62,559 bases of DNA from a virus, in IMG/VR virus record IMGVR_UViG_3300045978_000256, positions 1 to 62,559 of that record, one strand, 5' to 3'. Position numbers and translations under genes: made by a program. The notes below the pieces were generated by a model that was given only the letters and a program-made list of their open reading frames with translations, made no database searches and was not told where the DNA came from. How positions within the stretch are numbered: position 1 is the stretch's first letter; each line of letters starts with the position of its first letter. This document shows, one piece after another, positions 7,855-15,196 of the stretch.

Positions 7855-9876
7855 TTATTTAACCTCTTTATAGAGAATAGCATACATATGTACTGGGATT
7901 TGTTTATGATACTTGCGTAACATTTTCAATGCCGCAGTAATCTGTTTACTTGTTAGCTTGTCTCTTTCAGCAAGAGATCTGCCAAATTTGCCGTCTAATT
8001 TGTTGTATCCTATATCATTCTTCTCTGTAGCTTGATCCAGGTTTCGATTGTCCAGAAAACGACAAGCAGAAAGTACCGTATCATGGATCTGCTTTGTATA
8101 CGTTACCTCTTGCACCGTAGTCTGTACCGTAGTTTTTCCTACTGTGCTCTGCAATACCGTGTTTTTGGTGTCTGGCGTAGTCTGTACTGCGTTTTGTTTC
8201 TCTACCTTGCCAGAGTATAGGGTACTTGATTTGCTATGCTCAGATTGGCTTGTAGAGCTTTTTTCTCGTATAGGTTTATCCTCTCGTATCGTGACCTTGT
8301 TATCAAGTACTGCGTTTATAACACGGTACTTGTTAATAAAAGCTCTGATAAAAAGATTGTCCAGAGTGTTAGGTATTACAAGGTACTGTGCTAGTACTGC
8401 GTTTTTCTGTCCTATACGTAACAGTCTATCCTCTGCTTGTATGTTCAATAATGGTGACCATTCTGCCTCTACAAAGATTGCAATAGATGATCTAGTAAGC
8501 GTAAAGCCTACGCCTATCGCTCCTATAGTGCCTACAAGTACTACTATTTGTCCATCTTGAAATTGTTCTATAGTCTCTTGTCGTTTCTTAGGTGACACAC
8601 TACCATCTAAAAAGATAGTATTAAAGTACTCTGCAATTTTAGCACCAACCTCTTTATGGTGAGTAAAGATTACTAATGGTGTAGTACTGCTCTCTTGTAC
8701 TACCTTTATATGTTCTATAGCAGGATTAACTTTTGCTTTGCCAAGTTTTGCTCTTTCCTCTGCTATATCCTCAAAACTTATCTTGTACTTGCGTAATACT
8801 TCTTGAAAAGTATCTGGATCTAGATCTGTTAATTCCTCTATATTGAAAGGTAAGCTACTATCTTTATATGTCGATTGTAGCTCTATTATTTGCCTTGTCT
8901 TTTCTGGCAAATCTTTTAGAACTTCGTCTTTAGTCCTACGAATCATAATTTTACTGCGTAGTAAGCTCTGCAATTCGGATTCGTTACTACTACCTTTATT
9001 ATTCCAACCATACCGACCTTGACTAGCAGAGCAATACCTTTTTTCGTAGTATGATTTGCTATCGAATAGCTTTGCATTATGAACAATCGGCCATAGTTCT
9101 ATAGGACGATTCAAGACAGGAGATCCTGTCATATATAGTACTTGTGTACCATACTCAACAATGCCATTGATAGCAGGTATTGTATTGTATGTTCTGGTAA
9201 TCGGATCGAATTCCTTATGTTCTGGTTTTCCTATAATTGCTTTAGTACGTTGTATATCTGGATTCTTTAGTAAATGGGATTCGTCACAGATTACTAGATC
9301 CCAAGGATGACAGAGCTTGTCATATAAAGCTACAGCAAGATCGTAGCTTATGATAACAATACCGCTATCTGCTACTCTGTCAGTACTTCTTGTTACAAGA
9401 CAATACTTGTGTGCATCTACAAGCCAAGAAAAAGACTCGTATAACCAGTTAAGCTTGAGACTACTAGGGCAAACAATCAAGATGTCTTGATAACCTTTAT
9501 AGTTTATCAAGCCAAGAGCTTGAATAGTCTTACCAATTCCCATGTCGTCAGCAAGTAGACATACTGGCTTGTCAAGCAAGTATTCTATACCTGCTATCTG
9601 ATACGAGTAGTATTGCTTGTCTGCATTGCATGGTACTTGTAGATTGCTTGTAGTAGCATAGGACGCTTTTAAGGTATTGATAAACGGTAGCAGATTGTCT
9701 CTTGTTTCCTTGTCTGCATATGCAATTAGATGCATAGCATTCGCGGCATTAGTGGTATACCATACCTTTCTGGCATAGTCGAAACGCATATTTGCCTTGT
9801 GTGCTAGCATTCTCTCGTTATAGTCGCAAGTAAAGACATACTCCGAATCTTTCATTGTTAGTATAGGATCTGCCAT
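7855..9876 (-). CDS. SNF2-family helicase
   Basis: 673 residues from ATG 9876 (AGAGGTATATTTACA upstream). SNF2/SWI2-type ATPase: Walker A DDMGIGKT at about residue 110, SSLKLNW, DESH box, MTGSPVLNRP (motif III), and in the second half GAIGVGFTL and QAEDRLLRIGQ (motifs V-VI). It resembles HARP/SMARCAL1-type annealing or remodelling enzymes carried by phages. The last 150 residues are Thr/Val/Gln-rich linker plus a basic helical end. Its stop codon lies in a dispersed near-palindrome. Role: probably remodelling protein-DNA or branched DNA during takeover or replication. Confidence 0.92.
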   Translation of the reverse strand: MADPILTMKDSEYVFTCDYNERMLAHKANMRFDYARKVWYTTNAANAMHLIAYADKETRDNLLPFINTLKASYATTSNLQVPCNADKQYYSYQIAGIEYLLDKPVCLLADDMGIGKTIQALGLINYKGYQDILIVCPSSLKLNWLYESFSWLVDAHKYCLVTRSTDRVADSGIVIISYDLAVALYDKLCHPWDLVICDESHLLKNPDIQRTKAIIGKPEHKEFDPITRTYNTIPAINGIVEYGTQVLYMTGSPVLNRPIELWPIVHNAKLFDSKSYYEKRYCSASQGRYGWNNKGSSNESELQSLLRSKIMIRRTKDEVLKDLPEKTRQIIELQSTYKDSSLPFNIEELTDLDPDTFQEVLRKYKISFEDIAEERAKLGKAKVNPAIEHIKVVQESSTTPLVIFTHHKEVGAKIAEYFNTIFLDGSVSPKKRQETIEQFQDGQIVVLVGTIGAIGVGFTLTRSSIAIFVEAEWSPLLNIQAEDRLLRIGQKNAVLAQYLVIPNTLDNLFIRAFINKYRVINAVLDNKVTIREDKPIREKSSTSQSEHSKSSTLYSGKVEKQNAVQTTPDTKNTVLQSTVGKTTVQTTVQEVTYTKQIHDTVLSACRFLDNRNLDQATEKNDIGYNKLDGKFGRSLAERDKLTSKQITAALKMLRKYHKQIPVHMYAILYKEVK

Positions 9877-9939
9877 TGTAAATATACCTCTTATTAAACG
9901 CAGTAAAGAGAGTAGCATAGTGTACCTTGTCATTATTAA

Positions 9940-9972
9940 GGTACAAGGTACAAGGTAAATGTACCTTGTACC
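9940..9972. promoter_or_regulatory. nested inverted repeats of GTACCTTGT
   Basis: GGTACAAGGTAC / GTACCTTGTACC forms a 12-base perfect stem; an additional GTACCTTGT at 9922 offers an alternative pairing with the same arm. It lies in the short gap between the helicase gene and the upstream gene. Confidence 0.55.
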
Positions 9973-9981
9973 ATGCCATTG

Positions 9982-10353
9982 TTATCGTATCGTTATGTTG
10001 CCTGAAATGCTACCTTTCCTCTCTTTCTTAGGTAGACTTTCTCTTATGATTTGCTCTGTTACCTTTAGACTTGCACCGTACTTTTCTTGTGCTCTGTCTA
10101 TATCCTCTTGTGACATACTACAGATCTGATTAAATAATTTAATCGCTCTATCTTGTGAGCAATTGAGAACGCCACATAAACGAGTAAGAGTATCAATGTT
10201 TACTGGCGTTTTTTGGTAGTACGTAGGCAGACCAACTATGATGTCACCTTGCAAGTGTAGCGTTTCATCTACTGTATATCTACCAGACTTTAGCTTGAGT
10301 GTATCTGGTATCTTGATTGCTTTAATTGCAGCATATAGTAAGTCTCTTGTCAT
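9982..10353 (-). CDS. hypothetical early protein
   Basis: 123 residues with AGAGGTATAAGC upstream. C-terminal half helical and charged; a copy of the dispersed palindrome (10129-10143) lies inside the frame and encodes AIKLFNQ. No domain recognised. Placed between a secreted protein gene and the SNF2 helicase. Confidence 0.7.
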   Translation of the reverse strand: MTRDLLYAAIKAIKIPDTLKLKSGRYTVDETLHLQGDIIVGLPTYYQKTPVNIDTLTRLCGVLNCSQDRAIKLFNQICSMSQEDIDRAQEKYGASLKVTEQIIRESLPKKERKGSISGNITIR

Positions 10354-10370
10354 TAGCTTATACCTCTATT

Positions 10371-10697
10371 CTAGTGCTGCTTTTTTAACTTGATAGACAT
10401 GACATCTGCAAGTAAATCTATCATCTCTTGCTTTGGCATTGTCCAACTATCGCCTAAAATACTTTCATAATGTTTCTCTGTTATGCTGTGCAAGTATTGT
10501 ATCTGGTTTAATACTTCCTCCCAAGTACTATCTTTATGTATCATATACATAACAGCAAGTTTTGTTTCTTGCGATGGTACTTTACTTGCTACAGATTGCT
10601 TGTGATTTGCTTGTGCTCTTTTTGGCTTTGCTATTACATCTTGAGTACACAAGACAAGAGACACTACAAGCAACATAAACACGCAAAACTTTTTCAT
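10371..10697 (-). CDS. secreted early protein
   Basis: 108 residues from ATG 10697, AGGGGAAAGAG upstream. Signal peptide: MKK, hydrophobic core VFMLLVVSLVLC, AKP near residue 24. Mature part is basic then helical (ILGDSWTMPKQEMIDLLADVM). Likely periplasmic; an exclusion or lysis-timing role is possible but unsupported. Confidence 0.65.
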   Translation of the reverse strand: MKKFCVFMLLVVSLVLCTQDVIAKPKRAQANHKQSVASKVPSQETKLAVMYMIHKDSTWEEVLNQIQYLHSITEKHYESILGDSWTMPKQEMIDLLADVMSIKLKKQH

Positions 10698-10716
10698 TCT
10701 CTTTCCCCTATGAAAC

Positions 10717-10750
10717 GAGAGCACACAAGCGTATTGTGTAGTGTGCTCTC
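10717..10750. repeat. GAGAGCA-type intercistronic hairpin
   Basis: Ten-base stem GAGAGCACAC / GTGTGCTCTC just upstream of the secreted protein gene, followed on the plus strand by AGAATACCGTTTTTTCG, a block that recurs in part at 6084-6097. Confidence 0.65.
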
Positions 10751-10812
10751 AGAATACCGTTTTTTCGTCCTACAATACGCCAAATTTCGATTTGTTTTCC
10801 AAGGTAGTGTGT

Positions 10813-10977
10813 TTATACATCTTGAGAAAACAAATCGTTTTTAGGGCAAAACAGAGCATAAAGTAAAAAAGACTCGTTACACTCAAGACAGAGCAACAAA
10901 TTTGCTGCATCTACTATTGTGCAAGTATCATCTGTTACTGCTTGCTTGCAATTATCACAAAAGCTTTTGATTGTCAT
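10813..10977 (-). CDS. small Zn-finger protein
   Basis: 54 residues, TAGGAGTAGCATC before ATG 10977. Cysteine pairs CDNC (residues 7-10) and CLEC (30-33) with a separating strand/helix suit a zinc ribbon; another Cys at 44. Very likely a DNA-, RNA- or protein-binding early protein. No family assigned. Confidence 0.65.
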   Translation of the reverse strand: MTIKSFCDNCKQAVTDDTCTIVDAANLLLCLECNESFLLYALFCPKNDLFSQDV

Positions 10978-11001
10978 ATGATGCTACTCCTAAAAAATAA
11001 A

Positions 11002-11028
11002 GAGAGCACAGTATCATACTGTGCTCTC
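11002..11028. repeat. GAGAGCA-type intercistronic hairpin
   Basis: Twelve-base stem GAGAGCACAGTA / TACTGTGCTCTC with a three-base loop, between the ParB-like gene and the Zn-finger gene. Confidence 0.65.
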
Positions 11029-11039
11029 GTATTGTTTAC

Positions 11040-12398
11040 TTATTTGTTGAGCTTTGCAATTTTATCATAACAGACTTTCAAGTCTGCTACATAGTCCAGA
11101 GTACCATCTTTGGACTTTTCAAAATTGATAAGCATAAGCAAAACATTTTGCAAGCCAACACTTGCTCTTGCTCTTACTACGTTTGTATTAGCAGACATAA
11201 GCAAAGCTTTTACTGCGGGATCTTTCTCTTTAGAGAAGTCTGTACCTAAAGATACTGGCGTATCAGACCTTGGCGTACTTGATACAGTACCTTTATTTGT
11301 TGGTGCATTGTTAGGAGTAGCAGGTACATTGCTTGTGCTAGCAGGTACATTGTTTGTACTTGCTGGCTTGCTAGTACTTGCTTGTGACTTGCTTGTGCCA
11401 GTGTTAGCAGTACTAGCAGATCCCTTCGGTCTGCCTCTTGTACTGCCTTGTGTGCCAGTACCTTGTTTTGGTGCTTTGTTGCCGTTTTTAATGATTTGCT
11501 GTGCTAGTGCATCATTCTGTACTTTAGTCTCTTGTGTAGTGCTATTGTTGCCGTACTTCTTACCTGTCGCAACAATACTCTGAGCAGTAGTAGCACTAAT
11601 AAGACCTTTCTCTACTGCCTCTACTACCTCTGGTGTAGCTTGTAACAAGCTAAGCTTTTGTGTAACCCAAGGTGCAGTTTTGCCCATTTTGCTAGCTATA
11701 TCTGCTTGAGTCCATTTATGCTCTTTAATCAAGCAAGCAATACACTCTGCAATTTCCATTGCTTCTAATGATTTGCCTTGATTGCTTGTAAGATTTGCAA
11801 ACAAGAGCTTGTCTCTTGCTGTATCCTTGTCTGCATACATAGCAGGTAAACCATTGATAGCAAAACCATCTGCTATCAATTCTCTTGCTGCTTGTAAACG
11901 TCTGTGACCTTCGGTCAAGTACAGAGTAAATGCACCGTTTACTGTATCTGCATATACCTTGATAGGAGGAAGATTCGCAGTACCGTTTACCTTGATATAA
12001 TCTTTCAAGTCTTGCAAATCAAGGTTTTTTCTAGGATTAATACCTGCAATTGTTTGTACTTTGTTAGGATCGACAAGGAAAGCGTCTAAAGATTGCAAGA
12101 TACCATTAGACTCTGGCGTAGTGGTAACAGTAGACTTGCTTGCTTTTGGTGTCTTTACTTTAGGCATTGTAGCAGTATCCTCTTGAGTAGTGGTAACAGT
12201 CTCTTGCACCGTAACAGTAGACTTGTTAGCTTTAGGCGTTTTTGGTGTCTTATTTGCTGGTATGGTAGCAGTATCCTCTTGTGCAATGATAGACTTTGTT
12301 TGACCGTTTACTGTAATCGTAGCAGACTTGAGAGCAGTATCCTCTTGTACGTTGTTAGTAACGATAGACACACTAGCAGACTTTTTAACTTTAGGCAT
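11040..12398 (-). CDS. ParB/Spo0J-family DNA-binding protein
   Basis: 452 residues, CAAGGATATAG upstream. Residues 1-95 are a low-complexity Thr/Pro/Lys segment with two near-copies of QEDTAT...KTPKA.KSTV. A ParB N-terminal domain follows (DPNKVQTIAGINPRKNL, LYLTEGHRRLQAA, LLFANLTSNQGKS) and then a typical ParB helix-turn-helix (WTQADIASKMGKTAPWVTQKLSLL) with the usual trailing VVEAVEKGLISATTA. The C-terminal 150 residues are another disordered Ser/Thr/Pro linker and a short helical end, perhaps for dimerisation. No ParA gene is seen. Candidate binder of the dispersed palindrome. Confidence 0.9.
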   Translation of the reverse strand: MPKVKKSASVSIVTNNVQEDTALKSATITVNGQTKSIIAQEDTATIPANKTPKTPKANKSTVTVQETVTTTQEDTATMPKVKTPKASKSTVTTTPESNGILQSLDAFLVDPNKVQTIAGINPRKNLDLQDLKDYIKVNGTANLPPIKVYADTVNGAFTLYLTEGHRRLQAARELIADGFAINGLPAMYADKDTARDKLLFANLTSNQGKSLEAMEIAECIACLIKEHKWTQADIASKMGKTAPWVTQKLSLLQATPEVVEAVEKGLISATTAQSIVATGKKYGNNSTTQETKVQNDALAQQIIKNGNKAPKQGTGTQGSTRGRPKGSASTANTGTSKSQASTSKPASTNNVPASTSNVPATPNNAPTNKGTVSSTPRSDTPVSLGTDFSKEKDPAVKALLMSANTNVVRARASVGLQNVLLMLINFEKSKDGTLDYVADLKVCYDKIAKLNK

Positions 12399-12422
12399 TG
12401 CTTCTATATCCTTGTGAGTAGT

Positions 12423-12449
12423 GAGAGCATAACACTATGCTATGCTCTC
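12423..12449. repeat. GAGAGCA-type hairpin before parB-like gene
   Basis: Nine-base stem GAGAGCATA / TATGCTCTC located three bases from a perfect copy of the dispersed palindrome (12453-12467), in the leader of the ParB-like gene. If the protein binds the palindrome this could be an autoregulatory site; inference. Confidence 0.6.
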
Positions 12450-12489
12450 TTGATTAAATTATTTAATCCCTAGCAGATGGACAGTAGTT

Positions 12490-12801
12490 TTATAGGCTTT
12501 CTCTTTCTCTGATAAGTTTATCAATACGACAATCAAGATCCATCTTGTATTGCTCTTGCAATGCATCCTTGGTAGTCTGCAAAGTCTCAAGCTCTTTTTG
12601 CAAGAGCTTTATTCTGTTTTCCCTACACTCAATTGACCTTGTTACCTCTCGCCATTGTTGACGTACAGACTTTACAAGGTACTGCTTGCCAGATACATAC
12701 TTGCTTGCTGGTATTGCTTTCTTGCCAGTATATGCTTTCGTACTAGCAAGCTTGCTGTACATTGTTGCTGGCATTGTCTCAACAATAGTCTGCTCTTTCA
12801 T
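12490..12801 (-). CDS. coiled-coil protein
   Basis: 103 residues, AAGGGAAAGCAG before ATG. Basic N-terminal half and a heptad-like coiled coil from about residue 55 (RENRIKLLQKELETLQTTKDAL) to the end. No enzymatic motif. Lies directly upstream of the ParB-like gene, possibly in the same transcript; a partner role is only a guess. Confidence 0.65.
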   Translation of the reverse strand: MKEQTIVETMPATMYSKLASTKAYTGKKAIPASKYVSGKQYLVKSVRQQWREVTRSIECRENRIKLLQKELETLQTTKDALQEQYKMDLDCRIDKLIRERESL

Positions 12802-12889
12802 CTGCTTTCCCTTATAGTGTAGTGAGCAATTGTTACAAGGTACAAGATACGATTTGCTTATAGTCTCTTTCCTCTCTTATAGTGTGCTT

Positions 12890-13108
12890 TTACTCTCGCC
12901 AGAATTTTGCATAATGTACAAGGCAATAATGGCAGAAAAGATACTCAAGACAAGCAAGCTTGTCTATCATCCTAAAGATCCATACTGGCATAGTATAGTG
13001 TACTTCTTGCTTTTCCCATTTACAGCAAGTAATACCTTTAAACTCAATATGCCTCTTGTATCTGCCATTGATAGCGTTTTGTACAAGATACTTGATTCTG
13101 TTTTGCAT
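12890..13108 (-). CDS. Cys-rich basic protein
   Basis: 72 residues from ATG 13108, which has AGAGGAAAGCACA directly upstream; the longer GTG start at 13171 lacks a binding site. Cysteines CC (27-28), C (52) and CHYC (58-61) with His residues could bind zinc. Basic and aromatic. Function unknown. Confidence 0.55.
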   Translation of the reverse strand: MQNRIKYLVQNAINGRYKRHIEFKGITCCKWEKQEVHYTMPVWIFRMIDKLACLEYLFCHYCLVHYAKFWRE

Positions 13109-13217
13109 TGTGCTTTCCTCTCGCTTGCACTCAAGACAGAGTGCTATGCAATAATTGTACCATTCGGCCACTAATTAAAGCAAGTAAAGTTTTGATGCTA
13201 GCAAATCACTAGCAAGT

Positions 13218-13604
13218 CTACAGAGAAAAGTACATATAATCGCTATATGTACTGTAATGTGTCTGCTTGTTAAACAGAAAAACAATTGTACCTTCGTGAC
13301 CTTGTACTGTTACCTCTATATAATTGTTTGTCTCTTTTCTTACTCTGCCATACTGTAAGCTATTATCTGCCATACTCTGGATCTTTACTTTTTCCCCTAT
13401 CATATGTTTGTTAGTAGATACGGTATGCTCTACAGTAGGATGCACTCTTACAAGGTATGGATTATTTGCTACTCGCTTGACCTCTATCTTGTCGTTTACC
13501 TTTAGACCATAATGCGATCCGTATAATTCCTCTGCTTTACTGTTACGTCTTACTCTCACTACTACTCTGCCATTATTTACTGCGATTACTTTAGCTTGTG
13601 CCAT
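13218..13604 (-). CDS. two-domain early protein with QYG module
   Basis: 128 residues, TAGGAGTATGAAC upstream. N-terminal half is a small beta barrel-like segment (NNGRVVVRVRR, KVNDKIEVKRV, YLVRVHP). The C-terminal half (QYGRVRKETNNYIEVTV, FLFNKQ, YSTYSDYMYF) aligns with 14070-14279 and weakly with 13882-14058, giving a family of related modules. Could be an OB/SH3-like nucleic-acid binder; unproven. Confidence 0.65.
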   Translation of the reverse strand: MAQAKVIAVNNGRVVVRVRRNSKAEELYGSHYGLKVNDKIEVKRVANNPYLVRVHPTVEHTVSTNKHMIGEKVKIQSMADNSLQYGRVRKETNNYIEVTVQGHEGTIVFLFNKQTHYSTYSDYMYFSL

Positions 13605-13632
13605 TGTTCATACTCCTATGGTAAATGGAAAA

Positions 13633-13653
13633 AGCACAGTACAATACTGTGCT
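13633..13653. repeat. short AGCACAGTA hairpin
   Basis: Nine-base stem AGCACAGTA / TACTGTGCT with a CAA loop, the same stem core as at 11002-11028, between two early genes. Confidence 0.6.
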
Positions 13654-13661
13654 CTTGCTAG

Positions 13662-13793
13662 CTAGTCTCTTGTTTCCTCTTGCTCTCTTTCATCGTTACA
13701 AGTAGAGCACACTATAACGATGAAAGAGTAATCTGCATTGTGCTCTACAATATAGGCAGTATTGCCACAGTCTGGACAACAAAGATCTTCCAT
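13662..13793 (-). CDS. zinc-ribbon microprotein
   Basis: 43 residues with AGGGGAAAGCAT before ATG. Two CxxC knuckles, CPDC at residues 6-9 and CSTC near residue 29, spaced as in a zinc ribbon. Acidic C-terminus. A likely takeover factor interacting with a host enzyme; speculative. Confidence 0.65.
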   Translation of the reverse strand: MEDLCCPDCGNTAYIVEHNADYSFIVIVCSTCNDEREQEETRD

Positions 13794-13804
13794 TATGCTT
13801 TCCC

Positions 13805-13882
13805 CTATATATGATTTGCGACAAGAAACAAAACAAGGATAAACAAAACGAGACTTGTACAGACAATCCAGAAAGCAGACAT
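13805..13882 (-). CDS. 25-residue membrane microprotein
   Basis: ATG 13882 overlaps the upstream TAA and has AGAGGATAAACT in front. Almost the whole product is one membrane helix (FWIVCTSLVLFILVLFLVA). Below usual annotation limits but with a good binding site and tight packing. Function unknown. Confidence 0.5.
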   Translation of the reverse strand: MSAFWIVCTSLVLFILVLFLVANHI

Positions 13883-14058
13883 TAGTTTATCCTCTTTACA
13901 GTGTAGTACTTGCTATCTTTCTGTACCCTATGTACTACACGCCTATAGTGAAAATGCATTAAAACACGGTAACAGTATCTTTCCTCTCTTATTACTCTAC
14001 CATACTGTGTCTTACCATCTATAGAGCAAGTAATAGATACTTCGTATTCTGTAAACAT
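13882..14058 (-). CDS. small basic protein, partial QYG module
   Basis: 58 residues, AGAGAGGAAAG upstream. Begins FTEYEVSITCSIDGKTQYGRVIREE, whose QYGRVIREE segment matches the QYG modules of the neighbours at 13218 and 14070; the rest is basic (HYRRVVHRVQK). Function unknown. Confidence 0.6.
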   Translation of the reverse strand: MFTEYEVSITCSIDGKTQYGRVIREERYCYRVLMHFHYRRVVHRVQKDSKYYTVKRIN

Positions 14059-14069
14059 ACTTTCCTCTC

Positions 14070-14279
14070 TTACTCGTTAGGATACAGAAAAAGATAATCT
14101 TGGAAGGTACAACGTAACTGTGAGCTTTTATTAAACCTATACTGTACCTTTCTGTTACCGTAAGAGGTAAGAGCAATTGTGATATAGTCGCTTGTTTCTC
14201 TTACCACTACACCGTATTGCGTGTAACTATCCATTGTTCTAACAGTCTTGATTGTTTGCCCTAACAATTGATACTGCAT
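14070..14279 (-). CDS. QYG-module early protein
   Basis: 69 residues, ATAGGAAAGAGC upstream. QYGVVVRETSDYITIAL, YRFNKSSQ and TFQDYLFLYP align with the C-terminal half of 13218-13604. It is the first gene of the early minus-strand block; a dispersed palindrome (14298-14312) and the structured RNA array lie just upstream. Confidence 0.65.
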   Translation of the reverse strand: MQYQLLGQTIKTVRTMDSYTQYGVVVRETSDYITIALTSYGNRKVQYRFNKSSQLRCTFQDYLFLYPNE

Positions 14280-14349
14280 TATGCTCTTTCCTATCGGATT
14301 AAATTATTTAATCTGAGAGCATACCAGAGTATTGCCTTGTACTCTTTAA

Positions 14350-14414
14350 ACAAGCTTTGTCTTTACTCACAGTAAAGTCTGGCGATTCGTAGCACGTGCT
14401 ACAGATTTGCTTGT
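14350..14414. ncRNA. three-way-junction element, copy 1
   Basis: Outer stem ACAAGC / GCTTGT (14350-14355 with 14409-14414), possibly extended by CTTT / AAAG. Inside: hairpin CTTTACT / AGTAAAG (14361-14377) and hairpin TAGC / GCTA (14390-14401). Same plan as copy 2 with different stem sequences, i.e. compensatory change. Strand of transcription not known. Confidence 0.55.
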
Positions 14415-14464
14415 AAAGTATGCTCTCTTTCCAGAGTACAGTAGAGTGCTACCACTACTCTTTA

Positions 14465-14534
14465 ACAAGCTTTGCGATACTCGCAAGTATCGCTTGGTGA
14501 TCCATAGCATGTAACATGCTACAGTTTTGCTTGT
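14465..14534. ncRNA. three-way-junction element, copy 2
   Basis: Outer stem ACAAGC / GCTTGT identical to copy 1; inner hairpins GCGATAC / GTATCGC (14474-14493) and TAGCATG / CATGCTA (14505-14521). Starts 115 bases after copy 1. All stem pairs are Watson-Crick on both strands. Confidence 0.55.
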
Positions 14535-14590
14535 GCCTTGTACTCTGTAATGCTCTGCACTATAGACTTGCAATCTATAATTGTTGCATT

Positions 14591-14662
14591 ACAAGCAATA
14601 CCTAAGTCTTATTGTGTGCTTAGTTAATACCTCTCTATACTAGCATGGTATATATTGCTTGT
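14591..14662. ncRNA. three-way-junction element, copy 3
   Basis: Ten-base outer stem ACAAGCAATA / TATTGCTTGT, containing the conserved ACAAGC / GCTTGT; inner hairpins CTAAG / CTTAG (14602-14623) and ATACC / GGTAT (14627-14651) with larger loops. The left outer arm overlaps an alternative hairpin arm (CATTACA, 14587-14593). Confidence 0.5.
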
Positions 14663-14718
14663 GCTCTGCAATGTACAGAGTCCAGATAGACAAGAGGTAT
14701 AGTCTTACAAGGTAAGTT

Positions 14719-14766
14719 TTGTTTACAAGAGAGCATACCTTAGTATGCTGCATAACAAGTAAACAA
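14719..14766. ncRNA. related stem-loop element, single inner hairpin
   Basis: Outer stem TTGTTTAC / GTAAACAA with one inner hairpin AGCATAC / GTATGCT (14732-14749). It keeps the spacing of the array (128 bases after copy 3) but has only one inner hairpin, so it may be a variant or unrelated. Confidence 0.4.
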
Positions 14767-14820
14767 TGTTTGCTCTGCTATTGTCTCTTATCATCTGCTT
14801 TTATTTTTTCATCTTGTCTC

Positions 14821-14884
14821 AAGTACACAATATATATACGCTCTTATCATGGCGTATGCTCTTATCATTCGCAAGAGTGTACTT
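14821..14884. ncRNA. three-way-junction element, copy 5
   Basis: Outer stem AAGTACAC / GTGTACTT, inner hairpins ATACGC / GCGTAT (14836-14857) and CTCTT / AAGAG (14859-14877). Same architecture as copies 1-3 with entirely different stem sequence. Confidence 0.45.
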
Positions 14885-14926
14885 CTATAGTCTTACTTGT
14901 TACTCGTATCAATGCACCGTTTACTT

Positions 14927-15196
14927 TATCAATATGCTATGTTTGCTTATGCAATCTTATAGACTTACTTATTGATAGGCTTTCCATATGCGTATGCTTT
15001 TTAGCTAGCGTCTTATATGATACTTTGCAATGCTATAGGCTGTTATGGTTTGGCGTACCAGAGGATAGTATTGCATTGTGTTTTACAATGTTATCTATCC
15101 TGCTAGGGTTATCTTAGGCTAACCCTTAGTTTTACCTGCTAGCATACCTCATGCTGTTACTGGCTCTACTGCTTGAGTACCCTACCAAGTCTCAAG
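14927..15196. repeat. run of strong hairpins beyond the array
   Basis: TATCAATA / TATTGATA (14927-14977) enclosing TTGC / GCAA; AGGATAG / CTATCCT (15062-15101) enclosing CATTGT / ACAATG; AGGGTTA / TAACCCT (15105-15126); CTTGAG / CTCAAG (15172-15196). Nested stems of this density are unlikely by chance, but no conserved sequence joins them. Confidence 0.45.

Noticed and set aside
8048-8560. Plus-strand ORF opposite the SNF2 helicase
   Set aside because: Shadow of a strongly supported gene.
11110-11583. Plus-strand ORF opposite the ParB-like gene
   Set aside because: Mirror of a real gene with repeats; no binding site.
14367-14573. Minus-strand 68-residue ORF
   Set aside because: Covers the two best three-way-junction structures, has no good binding site and odd composition; the structure explains the sequence better.
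14546-14593. tRNA-Ala candidate
   Set aside because: Anticodon-like hairpin but no D or T arm and only 48 bases; not a tRNA.
14719-15117. Plus-strand 132-residue Cys-rich ORF
   Set aside because: Lies over the hairpin array, no binding site, low-complexity Cys/Leu translation; likely chance.
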